A stretch of 64,000 nt of DNA from Limnanthes douglasii subsp. nivea (GCA_036936605.1 JAUPFV010000002.1:339762654-339826653); one strand, 5' to 3'. Positions 20,410-33,731 are shown, counted from the stretch's first letter. Program-made: numbers and translations. Notes: generated by a model from the letters alone, not told the origin.

Positions 20410-22499
20410 ATATCCACTTGTTACATCATATGCTAAAAACGACGCTTTTACTTAATGGAATTCTTGTAATATATTGTCCATAAATGAAACCAAACAATCT
20501 TGTAAACGATTACGAAATGTAACGGACTAAAGGCCTTTTTCACCGCAATGTGAACAAATAAACGCAACAATAATCACATTATTGCAATAAAAAACTAATC
20601 GATATATTATGGTGTGTAGCATAAAAAATACGAAAAGTAATTGCACACAAATATTCTTAATTTCTCACACTTAAACGGAGTTCTAATTAATTAGCGAGAT
20701 AAGTCAATAAAACTCAAATGACCAAGCTTATTATGTATGTTTACCTCTAGACTCAATTGTATACATCCAATGTGAAGCATACCACGGGACATGTTATAAA
20801 CTCCCGCTAAAATTTAGTCATAGTGTATGGTTGGACACCTTAAAGCATTCAACAAATTACACTTCCATAGTGAATGATTTAAATAGCGTTGCTTTATAAT
20901 TTTCCATAATGTTGAAATTTTAGCTAGTAGAGATATGCTTCCCAGAGTACTAAAATATATGTCCATGCATCCTACCACTAAATGAATTGGAATACCCACT
21001 GATCTCAAGATTATCTGATTTATTTTTGTCAACATGTGTCATTTTGTTTGTTGCTTGAACCGGAGAATCATTTTAACCATATTATAATGGTTCATCCCCA
21101 GATTACTTACATACCTTCATAAAAATCCAAAAACAAAGGCAATGCCCGACCTTGTACAAAATTGAGAATACACCAGACTCATAAATACTGAAGTATGTGA
21201 AGCTTTTTTACATATCCTCAGTGTTAAAGTTTATTTTCGATCGTTGACTTAGACTTAAATTTTCTTGTTTTGATAGGGGTTTTCAAAGATGGACTAAAAT
21301 ATAAAGTTACTCACACTGAACCTTTGATACAAAAAAGTTCTTAACTGATTTCATCTCAAAGCTAATGGAGACTATTACCTAAAGAAACTCATAGTTGCAC
21401 TACCGAGAAGTCTGTTTGACCCCATAAGTGAATTTCTTAAGTTTGCATGCCATTGAATTTAAATAACCAATTACAAAGTTCTCAAGTTGCACCATATAGA
21501 TCATTTCCTTAATATCATCATTAAAAAAATTATTTTTGCATCCATTTGATGAAGCTCGAGGTCAAAGTGTGCTACTAGTACCATAGTTGTCCCGAAAAAA
21601 TATTTTATGATAATAGAGAAAATCTATATTTAAAGTCAATCCCTCCATGAAACATGTCACAATTTTACTGAAAACTAACAAAACAATAACAGAGTAAGAG
21701 AAAGTTTGAACACGTAGATTTATAGTGGTTCAACAACTTGCTTACATCCACTTTGAGCCACAAAAAATATTGTTATCATGGTTGTTCAACGGTAAAAAAT
21801 AGTATAGTATACAACATATAGCTAATAGAGAAAACAACGTGTTTATAGAAACTCCAAATCTATAGCTCACATTCGATACTCTTTCAAAATCGTTCTATGA
21901 TCTACTAAATATATTCTCTTTTTTTGTTGCACATTATTAAAGTCTCGTCAACTTCTTCAAAGTTAAAAGATAACTATATATGATGTTTGGTGCTAATCTT
22001 TCTTCTCAAGAGTATATAACAAACTTCGCAGCAGAAATAATTATTTTTGTTGTAACAAGGAGTAATTGATTCTGTTGTAACAGGAGAATAATCTAACCAT
22101 TGTAGCTGGCACTTTATACCACATGTCACACTTACTGATCAAGTTCAGACCATCAACCACTTGTTGAGTGTAGACTTTACTTCATCCGTAGTATTTCAGT
22201 CCAAAATAACCTTTGCCTCACCCAAAGGACTTCTAGGACCATACCTCGCTTAACTTTACCAATGACCTCCTAGCTGAAGCAATTAATGCCTCGAACAATG
22301 TTACTATGGTATAAGTATTTTATTTGACTTAAACAAAGGCTTCCAAGTTGAAGCAACTAATAACTTTGCCGAAGCAACCGATGTTGTGGCAATGCTTAAA
22401 CATATACAGCCGATGTGTTAAAGACGCCTAAGTATACTCACCCGAAACACTCAATTAGTTATGCTTTTCTCAACCAAGTCTAAACCATACTCTCACAGC

Positions 22500-23022
22500 C
22501 TATAAGTGAATCGATGATCTGTTGAGTCACTTAGTGAATCGTTAATTTGTCATATCTTTTTATTGAATCAAGGTATATGATGCTTTTAACTGAAAATTTA
22601 GATAAATATATGGTTCTAACTTTTAGGCTTCTAACCAACACCACATCATAAATCTGTGTGTAAACGAATTAAGAGATATTACAAGTAACTCCATCTTTAT
22701 TTATGATTTTCAATTAGAGTTTTAACTTAAACCCAAAAGCACTCATATCTCAAAGTTCTTTTGTTGTGATCATGGACTATAACCTAACTAATTGCATATT
22801 CACAAATTAATACATGAACTTCATATTTAGATTTAACTGTTATCAATCGGATTTAACCATTCACAAAACTTGAATTGTATATGATATCTACACAATTAAC
22901 TACATTAATAGGTTTCATCTAGTGATCTAATTTGTATTTATTTGATTTTTTATTAATAATTGGATCGTTTATCAACAACCAAACATTTCATTAATTATGT
23001 GACGATGTATAAATTTCCAACA
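22500..23022 (-). repeat. Right LTR (5' LTR) of the degenerate copia element
   Basis: Direct repeat partner of 19850-20409; right edge at ...TTTCCAACA. Divergence is high (many substitutions and indels), so the insertion is old. Confidence 0.5.
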
Positions 23023-23780
23023 ATAACAATATAAAAAAATTTATAAATATTAAAAGAAATCAGGTATCCAACTATTTTTTTTTATATATATATATCCTTT
23101 GCTTTTATATGTGTTCAAATATTTACAGTCATTATACCTTTTCCTTTTGGATATTCGTGGTTATCTAATCAAATTTGGCACCATATATACAATATATATC
23201 AATAGGATGGTTTACTTTAAATTGCGTGCTGTGCCCTCTATATGTCATTTTGATTTGTCTTGTGCCATCGACCAACCAACATTAGATTAATTTTATACAA
23301 AATAACCGAACCTTGATTAATATGCTATGTGGCATGTGAAATCTATAGGCGAGGAATTACCTAAAAGAATATCTGTAGGCTAGTATTTTGTCCTTTGACA
23401 AGCAATGTATCGGAAATTGTCAAACGATCCATGTTATATACATAAATAGAAAAATGATTCATATAGCAAGTCTATACAATAAAAGTAACTTGGTAATCTA
23501 GAAAAAATCGTTTGATATTTGTTTTAAAAAACGAATCTTTCAAACGAGGGACTAGTTCAATTAATCAATCTATAACTAAGATCCATTACTTGGAAATAGT
23601 TTCTGAAAAAACTATCTTTTACAATGGGTTTTGTTTCTCGTTCCATAGTTTTACCACTGAAATGTTTGGCTATGGAACTATTTTCTTCTCTTGCAGAAAA
23701 CAAAATTTTGTCATTGGTTTTCATATTAGCATCTTGGTTTATGTATTGTTATTTTTATTATTTTTTTCTTCTCATCTATT
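23023..23780. other. AT-rich sequence before the assembly gap
   Basis: No gene recognised. A part near 23735-23775 resembles 44862-44900 (both read 'tggtttatgtattgt-atttttatt'), so a shared dispersed repeat is possible. Confidence 0.4.
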
Positions 23781-23880
23781 NNNNNNNNNNNNNNNNNNNN
23801 NNNNNNNNNNNNNNNNNNNNNNNNNNNNNNNNNNNNNNNNNNNNNNNNNNNNNNNNNNNNNNNNNNNNNNNNNNNNNNNN
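23781..23880. other. Assembly gap of 100 N
   Basis: Exactly 100 unknown bases, the usual placeholder for a gap of unknown size. Sequence continuity and spacing across it cannot be trusted. Confidence 0.98.
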
Positions 23881-25640
23881 TCAAGCTTTTACGCACATTT
23901 TCTTGAGTTCTTGTCATGGACTACACGTAGACTTTGAGGGTTATAAGGGCCATGATTATGGATAATATTTATGCATTCCAAATATTATCGTCACTAATCG
24001 GGAGTTAATGTTGATGCGAGCTATTGAAGATATTTTTTTAAAGGCTATAGATTATGTCATGAATCAATGGATAATGATATATGGTGAAACATTTCTTTAT
24101 ATCTTCACGAACGAGCACAACATTTAGGCAAATGAACTTACAAATGGTAAAGTTCTATTTTTACTTATAAACTTAAATTTTATACATTCAATGTTATAAT
24201 CTTAATTTTTTTATATTATAAGGACTAGAACCTAAAAACGCTACCTTGGTACAAGTCTATGCCATTTTGAACAATTTTTCATGTCCGTTCATAGATTGTT
24301 TGGTGCTCAACACTCAGCTGTTTTTGAATATTCAAAAAAAGTAACCATCATCTGAAAGTATTATATAGAATTATTATCTATAAAGAATAAAAATGTAATT
24401 TATCTTCTACATCCTTGAACTTTGTCGATGAAAGTGATAAACATGCTATAAAAATAAGCATAGATCGGGTAGTCTATGGTTGTATTGTTAAGAAAATACA
24501 CGGGTTATCTTGTGCATGTGCGCTAGCTATGGTCGAGCGATAATGTAGGTCATTTTCTCTCATAGAATGGGATTTATATTAGAGTACTCTAAAGATCATT
24601 CCTACAGATAAAATAGGTATATAAGATGTCCTAACAATAAAAACAACATAATAGCCAGTTATATTTGTGGTTACGACCCAAATATAAAAGATCATAAATA
24701 GGGTAATGGAAATATTCAAACCCAAAACAAGTCACATATTAGAGCCTAAGGAACCGGTTATTACTAAAGGTCAGAAAAAAGACGATCCCGACAAATCGAC
24801 TAAACGAGGCCCATCTCTATTCAGATATGGCTCTAATCAAGACCGTAACACTAGCACACCCGATATGATAGCTGGCTTAGCCACCTCAAAAGAAAATCAA
24901 TTCCTAGTAACGAAAGCTAAAGTTCCCCTGCAGAAAAAAAATTATCTCTAGTAAAGAAATCTAGTAAGACCAACAATCTTATAGGTTACGAGTGATGTTT
25001 TCTGAATTATCTACTTGATTATATTACTAGTATGATAGATGTTGATCCAAATAGTCAGTGTGATTATCGGCCCGTAACTATATCAATATACGGATATTAA
25101 TATCCATGATAATTCGTGAGACGAGATTTGATTTACGGATTGAAAGGTCACCGCAATTTTTGGGTGATAGTGTTCGGTGGTGTAGAAACCATAGACTCTA
25201 CTTGATAGATTAGATTCGTTTAAAGTATACAACGGTGGTAGTAAGTATTGGATGGTGTTACACAACATCAACCTAGTGATAGACACTCGATATCGATGCA
25301 TGGTATACCATATATCTCTCCACATGTCCTACACATATCTACTTTTATGCGGATTCCCGTCTCAGTTGTCTCCTACAAAAGAAGTTGGTATCACTTTCGC
25401 ATATTGTAACCACTTTGTTCATGTAAATAAATCAATATAATTCTATTATACTACTATATATTATATAATGTTACATTACATTATGTTATCCAACTTCTAT
25501 ATTTACTGATTATTCTGGATGACCCTTTTCAGAAATATATCCAGTATGGTACTTATTTTACACCAAAGATGCAACTACATGGGTAATTCCGCTCAAGTGA
25601 AGATTAATTTTTTTTAACCAAATCAAGTTGATCCAAACAT
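23881..25640 (+). pseudogene. Relic MULE transposase with SWIM finger and OTU-like C-terminal part
   Basis: Decayed plus-strand coding sequence of a Mutator-like / FAR1-like transposase, which would excise and insert DNA transposons. Visible pieces: about 23975-24050 reads IVTNRELMLMRAIEDIF, matching the conserved D-R-E-x-x-L-M-x-A-I segment of MULE transposases (Asp changed to Asn). About 24478-24535 reads KKIHGLSCACALAMVE, matching the SWIM zinc finger (C-A-C kept). 24706-24951 has the basic linker EPKEPVITKGQKK seen after SWIM fingers in this family. About 25105-25440 (RRDLIYGLKGHRNFWV, TRYRCMVYHIS, GITFAYCNHFVHV) fits the OTU-like protease region fused to some plant members. Several frameshifts and stops; the 5' part lies in or before the gap. 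The OTU assignment is less sure than MULE/SWIM. Confidence 0.55.
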
Positions 25641-28106
25641 CTATTGCGCATGATGGAGAATTACACTTTACTGATTTGATCATATACCCATAATTATGCT
25701 ACGACGTGTGTAACTTGTTTAAGTTTTGTTAGTGCGATATAGTTACGACTTATTTACTTATAGTTTGGATATTAATATTTTATATAAGACTAATTTATGT
25801 ACTTTTTGTGTTTTATGTTTTAATCCTTATAATATTTACCTATGTTATCTTTTAAAATTATCTAAATCATGTTAAAAATAGGATATTAAGTTTTTTTTTT
25901 CCAAACGGGTAGTGAATTATTCGCACTCGGAGTACGTGGCATAGTATGTACAGTTGTACCTAGTGTGTGCGAAAGTTTACACATGCACATACTGTTAGCG
26001 TGTTATGTTGTACGATAAAGTGCACACAGAATGAGATAAAATATAGAATTTCACACACTCTGAGTACAAATAGTCCAATGCTTGTTTGAAAAGTAATCAA
26101 TTTTCACTCATTTATAAGATGTAAAACTCAAATATAAAATAAATTATCTTCGAATTAAGTTGTTACAAAGACATGGTTCTAAAATCTACGATAAAAAAAC
26201 TTAAGTTTGACTGAAATTATAACAACGATAAGACAGGACTTAAGATAAATACACATAAATAACGTCGTAATTCCAAAATTGAAAAAACCATAACTTGACG
26301 ACAACACAACCCATTGCTTATCTGTCAGGCTAGTTTTTTTTATCAGCTTCTTTTTTTCCTTCTTTATTCTGTATTTCACTTGAGCATCTTACACAAATTC
26401 CTTCCACTTGGTTGTTATTTGGTTATGCGCTTCATCCAACTGTTTATCATTATATTTTCTTTCACCAAGCAATTAAAACTATGAAATACAACATGATGTT
26501 CCTCGCCTTTTAGAGTGGAAATATAGTATACCCATTGTGTTAGTAGATACTTCCACCTAGTTTTCACCTCATCCAAACATCGCAAAATTGTTTAGGACCT
26601 GACACGATCCATACCATAGAGATAATACAACTAGCATAGTATTTCCTCCTTATATCATTTACTTCATTCCTCATTGATGTTTTCTTCACTTCAATGAAAA
26701 CTTTCTTCAAATATTCATCTTTGAGATTGGTCAATAAAAATATATATATTTTTATGGAGTGTGAGTTTTCAAGGTTTAGTTTTCAAAAGAGTGCAACGTC
26801 TATTTATTGAGATTCATTGGAGAATAGCATATTATAAATAGACCTATCAATATTGGACACATGTAATTTCTAGATACCGTAATCATCTTAACTGATCGGT
26901 TTGGGACACGTATTGGATACGACTAACACAATCTATGGTGTATGTCAGAATAAACTCACGTGATGAATAACAGTTAAATTTGAAGGCCGAGATCTAACAA
27001 AATTGGATCAAGATATAACATTTCCCTAAAGTTTACTAGATAAAAAATCAAAATAATTATATGAATATCTTACACGTGTAAATTATGGATAACGTAATCC
27101 ACTTAACCAATCTCTTTATGATCCATATAAGATGGACATATCAATATATGACATGTGTATATTATGGATACCATAATATAATTCAAATATTCATAGTCAT
27201 AAAAAATAATCATCATACAACAAAATGTAAAACTCAAACTCATACATAACTAAATGGCCGTGATACAAAATAGTCGAGATATAATATAATGTAAACATCA
27301 AAACCGTACATAAAAATAGATTTGTAACAAAAATAAAAAAAGCATATAATGAAATCGATCTCGATACAAATGCTCTAGTTTGAAGTAGTTAAGTAAAGGA
27401 TCACAAACCTTCTCAATACTCAACTCATGGGACATCAAATCCATCTCGAGTATCTGATCCGTCAAGTCATGTAACCTCGTGTCATAAGTGGTCGCAGAAG
27501 GGTTCACCCCAGCATTTGAATCGGTGAAGCGAGAATCAAGAGCGATCAAAATATGCCATAATTTACTCTCAACCCACACATGATATAACGATATCATACC
27601 AGTTTTGTCGAGCCGGTATGGAGTACCTCACAGTATGGAGTTAATACTGTATGGCTGCCATGCAGTCTAAATAGATATATTCCACAAATAATGCATGCTT
27701 GCATGTCTAGCTCTAACGTTACTTTCCAAAATAGGTCGTTGTTGACCATGTCTTTCTTGAACATGCCTCAATTTTTTAGCAACCCAAAGGGGATAATAAG
27801 CTCCCACGATATCCTAAGACTTTAGTGTAACATCTTTCCAAGCTACCTCACATAAAAATATAACATAACTTAAATATCCACATGGCATGAACTAGGCCTA
27901 TAATATAAAAATTAAATTATGTATAAATTAAGGTCGTATCAAAATAAACAACCATATAGCAAAAAAAAGTCAAACGACAAAGAAAACTTACATTTTTCTC
28001 TTGGAACGTTGATAAAGACTGACAAATATTATCTGGAGTCTTTTCATTGAAAAAAAGGAGGTGCATATCTACACATGGTCAGCTAGATGATCGCATATGA
28101 GTTGAA
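25641..28106. other. AT-rich stretch with unassigned remnants
   Basis: No recognisable gene. Minus-strand fragments at about 26640-26340 and 27600-27300 (LDSRFTDSNAGVNPSATTY) look protein-derived but carry stops and match no family I know. The remainder is AT-rich. Confidence 0.4.
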
Positions 28107-28487
28107 TTACGTAGTCGAAAACGTGGGGAAATTATTATAAATCAAGTCTCTAACAATCCGAAAAACCAGTAAAACCCTTGTAACGTGTAAAAACTTATAC
28201 CAAGCTGCAAAAAGAGTATTGTCATTGTTATCTCTCACAATGCCTACACCAATTGATTCACCACTAAGGAGGCATGATCCATCAGTGTTTAACATGACTC
28301 TGTTGGCTTTAGGTAAAGCCCATTTGACAGTGGTAACACGTATGGGACTAACATGCATGAAACAACCTAGTTGATTAGCAGTATCAAAATCACTATGCCA
28401 CATTTTTTTGTTAAAAGATTTGGAGCATTCAAGATTAGATAGGATTAAGTTATTTTCAATGACTTTAGACGAATTGTTTAAATTCAT
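28107..28487 (-). pseudogene. RNase H fragment of a LINE-type (non-LTR) retrotransposon
   Basis: An open 126-residue stretch with NRVMLNTDGSCLLSGESIG and GIVRDNNDNTLFAAW, matching the plant LINE/RVT_3 RNase H start (K-L-N-T-D-G-S, then G-x-x-R-D-x-x-G). The first catalytic Asp is present (TDGS); the later Glu and Asp blocks are missing, so it is a truncated piece. No RT or endonuclease is adjacent on this strand. Confidence 0.65.
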
Positions 28488-29012
28488 ATGCTTAGATTTG
28501 TTTCCAAGAACTCAAATGGTCCAACATATAATAAAGGGAAGCATTATTCTAATGTGGTTTGTTTGTTTGGGTTGACCAAAACCAACATCTAATTAGATGG
28601 GTTTTTTTTTTCAAACAAACATCTCTTAATTATAAAATATAATACATTGACCTATATTTTCAATTTATTCTTTTAGATACGATTAATTTTTCCAATTTAT
28701 ATTTCTAAATCGAACTTTTATATTTTCATAGGAAAGTAAAAATATGGATCATATATCATATGTCTGAACCGGAAAATAAAAAAAAACTCATAAGATTTTA
28801 TGGTTTTTTAACTGAAAACTAAAAAAAACGCGAGAAATTGGAATGTGGGAACTGAAGTTCCCACACGAATGAAGACACACGAGAAATTAGAATGTCCGAA
28901 CTGAAAACAATAAAGAAACACGTTTTCGCGGCATCCTAATTGTATGTTTCGTTCTATATACCATTCATTAGAGCGCGACATTAATTGTACGAATGATACT
29001 AAATCCAAAAAA
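28488..29012. other. AT-rich non-coding stretch
   Basis: Nothing recognised; the open frame on the minus strand at 28808-29008 has no family resemblance and low-complexity composition. Confidence 0.45.
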
Positions 29013-29021
29013 ATTTCTACT

Positions 29022-29739
29022 GGGTATGGCTATATATACCCAAATGTGGTTTAAGTTTACCCAAAAAATGCAGTTTACTTTTGTTTGACTTTTTTAGTAC
29101 GAAAAAATCCTTAAACTTTCATTTAATATCTGAATTACCACTAAGTAAAAAAACACTAAGTATATCCTAGATATACCCAATTCACAAAACATTTCATTTG
29201 GCTATGTATACCCAAAAAAACATAACTCCCTACTAGATCAAACCCCATGTTACTACAATTTTGTGAAGTTCTTCAAATTGTTCTTGAACATTCAAAGTTG
29301 CCTCAAGAACATTCAAACTCTTTTCAATTTACGCTACGCCTGTACCATCGGTACCAAGGCAGTATACCGGCTGGTACGCACCTCCTGTAGCTATGGTGCG
29401 CTCAGCCTTCGCTGCCGACCATTTTTCGTCCAAATTCCGGCTGAAAAATTCCCTCCAAACACCCTAAAATTATGATTTTTTTACCTAATTCAACCCTAAC
29501 CCTAATTCCATATTTTAGTTCGCCGAATTTTAGTTCGCCGGATAAATTAGAGAGAACTTGGAGGTTTTAGAGAGAAGTTAGAGAGTGTAAGAGAAAAAAT
29601 AAAGTAGATGAAGGTTAGTAAAAAAACCTTATATACCCATAAAAAGTATTTTTGTCAAAATTTGGGTAAACTTATACCACATTTGGATAAACTCAATAAT
29701 GGGTATACTTAAACCATATTTGGGTATATAGCTCGACCC
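29022..29739. mobile_element. Non-autonomous Mutator-like TIR element
   Basis: Terminal inverted repeats of about 40 bp: the left end reads GGGTATGGCTATATATACCC and continues AAATGTGGTTTAAGTTTACCC; the right end, read inward on the minus strand, is GGGTCGAGCTATATACCC then AAATATGGTTTAAGTATACCC. Flanking 9-mers ATTTCTACT (29013-29021) and ATTTCTATT (29740-29748) match at 8 of 9, the target-duplication length of Mutator-like elements. No transposase inside. The right part repeats the subterminal motif (about 29660-29690). The centre (about 29325-29470) is clearly more GC-rich than the surroundings. Confidence 0.7.
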
Positions 29740-29748
29740 ATTTCTATT

Positions 29749-30142
29749 ACCTAGCCTTTGTGGTTTTTCAATGGATTGAATTACCTTTTTTTTTGCTAAA
29801 TGGAAATGAGCACATAATTTTCTAAATTTATTTTAAAACAATTACAGAAATTAAAAGTTTGACCATTAAAAGAATGTGTTGATCTATGACCACATTGTAA
29901 GAGTTCTGGATCCCATTGTTTATAACCAGGGTTTAACGAGGGTTTAAGGCGGCCCCTACTTTTATACCCTACTCTCGTCACTTTCTTGCAAAACAATTTA
30001 TCTGCTCGATTACTTCTCATTTAGTTTACATAAACAAAAACACCTGTTACTAATTTGATGTTCACTTGAAAAACCCCAAATAATTTCGATCATCATATGA
30101 TTCTATTCGATAAAACCACCCACAATCATCCGCCAAAACCCT
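29749..30142. other. Left flank of the copia insertion
   Basis: Non-coding. Because the copia element interrupts sequence 13 bp before the retrocopy start codon, the last part of this stretch (ending CCCTGTTAA) is probably the 5' leader of the RNA polymerase retrocopy. Confidence 0.45.
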
Positions 30143-30147
30143 GTTAA

Positions 30148-30627
30148 AGTTGAAGATTGAAAAAGAAAGAAGAAACAGATTTAAAATTGTATAACTGATT
30201 CTCTTAATTGAACTGTAACAAATAGTACGGTTTTTATAGTAGCAGTAGGAATCTAATTGGTTAGGCAGTTTTGCCAGCTAGTGTAGTTTGTTACAAAGAT
30301 TATTACACCCTCTAATTTATTCAATAGGTAGTTTAATAAGAGTAACTAGTCCACAATAACATCAGAACGTGTGATGTAGTCCATAGGCTTGCTGGACTCG
30401 ACATGGGCCTGTGTGAATAGCTAGACCGACCCGATTGGAGGCCCAAACCATTAATACCTTTGAAACCAGTTCGACACAGTTGTGGGTTGTCTGAAGAAAC
30501 CCTAAAACACCTTCTCTCCTTTCTATCTCTTGTACACACCTAAAATCCAGCATCCATGAAAGATGAGGTTGAAGTTTCAAGCAACTCAATGTTGCCTTGA
30601 AACTTCACCGGTCACATATTCTTCACA
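30148..30627 (-). repeat. 3' LTR of the copia element (left)
   Basis: 480 bp; on the minus strand begins TGTGAAGAATATGTG and ends CTTCAACT. A polypurine tract GCGGGGGGA adjoins it at 30628-30636. Confidence 0.93.
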
Positions 30628-30636
30628 TCCCCCCGC

Positions 30637-31259
30637 AAACGAAGGGGCAACTCAATGAGCCTAAGTTTGTCCCGGAGGAAGGAAAAGCGGTGGTGAGTGA
30701 GTGGCTTTGTGAGACAGTCAGCGAGTTGATCGTGAGAAGGGACGAATCGAACTTGAAGAGAGCCCTAGAGAACCTGGTCACGGATTAAGTGGATATCGAG
30801 TTCAATATGGTTTTTCCTCGCATGGAAGACGGGGTTACAAGCAAGAGAACTCGCTCCTAAGTTGTCACACTAGATGACTGAGGGAGGCGTGAATGGGAAT
30901 TCGATTTCAGTGAGGATAGAACGCAACCAAATCAGTTCTGCCGACAAATTCGCCAAAGCCCTATATTCAGATTCAGTCAAGGATCGAGCAACTACATTCT
31001 GCTTCTTGGAGGACCACGAAACCAGAGAGTCTCCAAGGTAAACACAATACGCACCGACACTTCTTCTATCATCTGGGGAAGACGCCCAATCGGCATCAGA
31101 GAAACCCTGAAGTTAAAGATTACAACTGGGTTTGTTATGAAGACCAACCCAACTAGATCCAGATAAGTAACGAAGCACCCTCTTTAGACTTTGTAGATGT
31201 AGAGTAGTAGGCGCCTGCTGATATTGGCTTAGCTTATTGACAGCAAAGGCAATATCAGG
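30637..31259 (-). pseudogene. RNase H, copia element
   Basis: Same frame as RT. Shows [29 protein letters not shown] with the catalytic Asp, SWSSKKQ, the [11 protein letters not shown]lu block and a C-terminal CLTKPL. Internal stops include one replacing Trp before CDN. Ends beside the polypurine tract. Confidence 0.85.
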
Positions 31260-32789
31260 TCAGGTGTGTGTTAAATACTGTAAAGCACCTAATAAACTTC
31301 TGTATGGTGTAGGATCAGCAAGAGGAGTCCCTGAGGTGCTTGAAAGATGGACACCAGCAGCAATGGGAGTTGGACATGGCTTAGCCTGAGAGAGCCCCTG
31401 CGAAATCAATAAGTTTTTAATATACTGATGCTGAGTTAGATAAATGCCTGTGGGGTCACGGTGAACCTCTATTCCAAGGAATAGATGGAGTGGCCCCATG
31501 TCTTTAAGTGAGAACATAGCATTAAGCTTGTGAACAAAACCCTGCAAACACTCTGTTTGTGTGCCTGTGACAAGAATGTCGTCAACGTAGACCAAGATTA
31601 GAATCACAGTAGCTTTAGAGATGAAATAGAACAGAGAACAGTCAGCCCGAGAATTTTTGAAGCCCCACTGTAGTAATATATCCTTCAACCTAGAATACCA
31701 GGCTCTTGGAGCCTGTTTGAGACCATACAGGGCCTTGTGGAGCTTGCACACATGTCTAGGCTGTGCAGGATCCTGAAACCCCTCTGGTTGAGCCATATAT
31801 ATATCCTCAGTAAGGAAACCATTTAGGAATGCATTGTTAATGTCTAGTTGTTTGAACTCCCATTCTTTAGACACTTCCAAAGTAAGAACAAGTCTGATTG
31901 TAGATGGTTTGAGCACAGGACTGAATGTTTCTGAGAAATCAATGTCAGGGGTTTGATGAAACGCCTTGGCAACAAGTCTGGCCTTGTACCTCTGAACAGA
32001 ACCATCCATGTGATGTTTCACTTTGTAAACCCATTTACAACCTACAACATTCTGATTAGGATTCCACGGAACCAAAGACCAAGTATTATTAGATATAAGA
32101 GCCTGATATTCAGCCTCCATAGCAGTGACCCAGTGTGGACTAAGAACAGCCTTAGAATAGGTAGTAGGTTCCATGGTAGATAGGTCAGTAGTAGTTAAGG
32201 AGCCTACATAAGGGACTTTAGGTATACGAGTCCCATCTTGAGATCTAGTTTGCATATGATGAGTGTGGGAAACAGACAGTGGTTTGAGAGAAGGATCAGG
32301 TGAAGAAAATAGCAGACAGATAGAGATTTTAGGATTAGAAGAATAGTCAAGGTTTAGTGCAGTGTTTGAGGCATGTTTGTGAGTAGATAAACTAGGACTA
32401 AATGTGTTAGTATAGGGAGAAGAATTTGTCTTAGTATGTGGTGAGATAGAATTAGTGTGAGTGACAGGAATAACACAGGTGTCAATACCAGGATTAGATG
32501 AATTTAGATCATTACCTTGTGAGGGAGACTGTTGTAGAGAACTGACTTCATGAGAGACACCAAGAGGGGCAGTAGATGTAGAGGAGTTGTCATTAGTCAC
32601 AAGCCCTGTAGGTAAACTAGGAAGCCACAAGTCTAGGGGAAAACTGTTAGGAGACTCAGATTGTGAACTGTGTAAGAAATCCCCTTGAAAAGGGAAATCT
32701 GCCTCATTGAAAACCACATTTCGAGATATATAGATTTTGCCCATAGAACTGAGACAAATGTAACCTTTGTGAGACTGACTAAACCCCAA
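31260..32789 (-). pseudogene. Reverse transcriptase, copia element (509-aa open segment)
   Basis: The first half is a Ser/Thr/Pro-rich linker between integrase and RT. RVT_2 domain follows: NNTWSLVP, GCKWVYKVK, RYKARLVAK, QLDINNAFLNG with a catalytic Asp, KALYGLKQAPRAWYSR, and YVDDILVTG with the catalytic Asp pair. The segment ends at a TGA (31260-31262) where the family has Arg (CGA), just at TRPDIAF, so a CpG transition broke it. Confidence 0.93.
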
Positions 32790-33731
32790 AAAGACACACT
32801 TTGTAGTATGAAACTAAAATTTATGGGTCTGATATGACCTGAGACAAAGGAAACAGGCACATCCAAAAGTTTTCAGAACTAGGTAGTTTGGAACTTTGTG
32901 AAACAACAATTCATATGGTGATTTGTTAGACAAAATTGGTGTAGGAAGTCTGTTTATAAGATAGACAACAGTTTCAAATGCTTGTACCCAAAACTTGTAG
33001 GGCAGACTGGCTTGTGCTAAGAGAGTCAGTCCTATCTCTACAAGATGTCGATGTTTACGCTCAGCTCTGCCATTCTGAGCTGGCGTATAAGGACAAGATT
33101 TTCTCAGAATAAAGCCCTATTCTTGAGCCATAGTGGACAAGGGTAAGTATTCCCCTCCACCATCACACTGAACAACCGTTATAGATTTGTCAAACTGTTT
33201 CTCAACTAGACATTTGAACATTTTGAACACACCAACAACCTGACTTTTATGCTTGATAGGATGGAACCAAGTAAATCTAGTGTGGTCATCTAGGAAAATA
33301 ACATAATATCTGTGATCCTGAGTGGAAAGAATAGGAGAAGGACCCCATACATTTGTATGTATGAGGTCTAACACACTGTTAGCATAAGAGTGAGACACAA
33401 GATAAGGTAGAACTTGAGATTTACCAAGCTGACAAGCTTCACAAAAACTGCACTCATCTCTTAAAACAGAAGAAAGATTACAAATCTTAAGAACAGTGTT
33501 TAGAACATGCTGTGATGAATGGCCAAGCTTCTTATGCCATCCATCTTTTAGGGAATTAGAAAGACCAGCAGACAAAGCAGTAGAAGAAAATACATTAGTG
33601 ACTTGAGAACTAGGTTTTGTAAAGATAGAATGAGCCTCCAGTGCATGTGACTTAAGAAAACTCTCCATTTTGTACAACCCATTCTCAGTAGTCCCTTTGA
33701 GAAGCACTGTCCCTGACACCTTGTCCTTCAC
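32790..33731 (-). pseudogene. Integrase, copia element
   Basis: Begins with the pre-integrase HHCC zinc region (WHKKLGHSS, CEACQLGKS) and continues to the DDE core: Asp in DLIHTNVWGP, Asp in VQCDGGGEY, then a TAG at 33117-33119, and after it the catalytic Glu in NGRAERKHRH. A further stop near 32815 lies between integrase and RT linker. The protein would insert cDNA into the genome; here it is broken at least twice. Confidence 0.85.

Larger units (their letters stand above)
19850..23022 (-). mobile_element. Degenerate Ty1/copia element (minus strand)
   Basis: Two diverged direct repeats of roughly 520-560 bp flank this region (about 19850-20409 and 22500-23022). They share blocks such as the one around 'cttctaacca', 'taacctgattaattattta'-like and 'gacgatccgtacatttctaaca' versus 'gacgatgtataaatttccaaca'; read on the minus strand they begin TGTTGGAAATTTATAC, a copia-like LTR start. 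Between them, on the minus strand near 21390-21465, is KLKKFTYGVKQTSR, the decayed form of the copia RT motif K-L-x-K-x-L-Y-G-L-K-Q-x-x-R. The rest of the interior is broken, and about 22020-22500 may be a later insertion. No intact coding capacity. Confidence 0.6.

Noticed and set aside
23512..23965. Open frames running through the N gap
   Set aside because: They exist only because unknown bases contain no stop.
29490..29510. Interstitial telomere repeat (AACCCTAACCCTAA)
   Set aside because: Only two units inside the Mutator-like element; too short to be telomeric.
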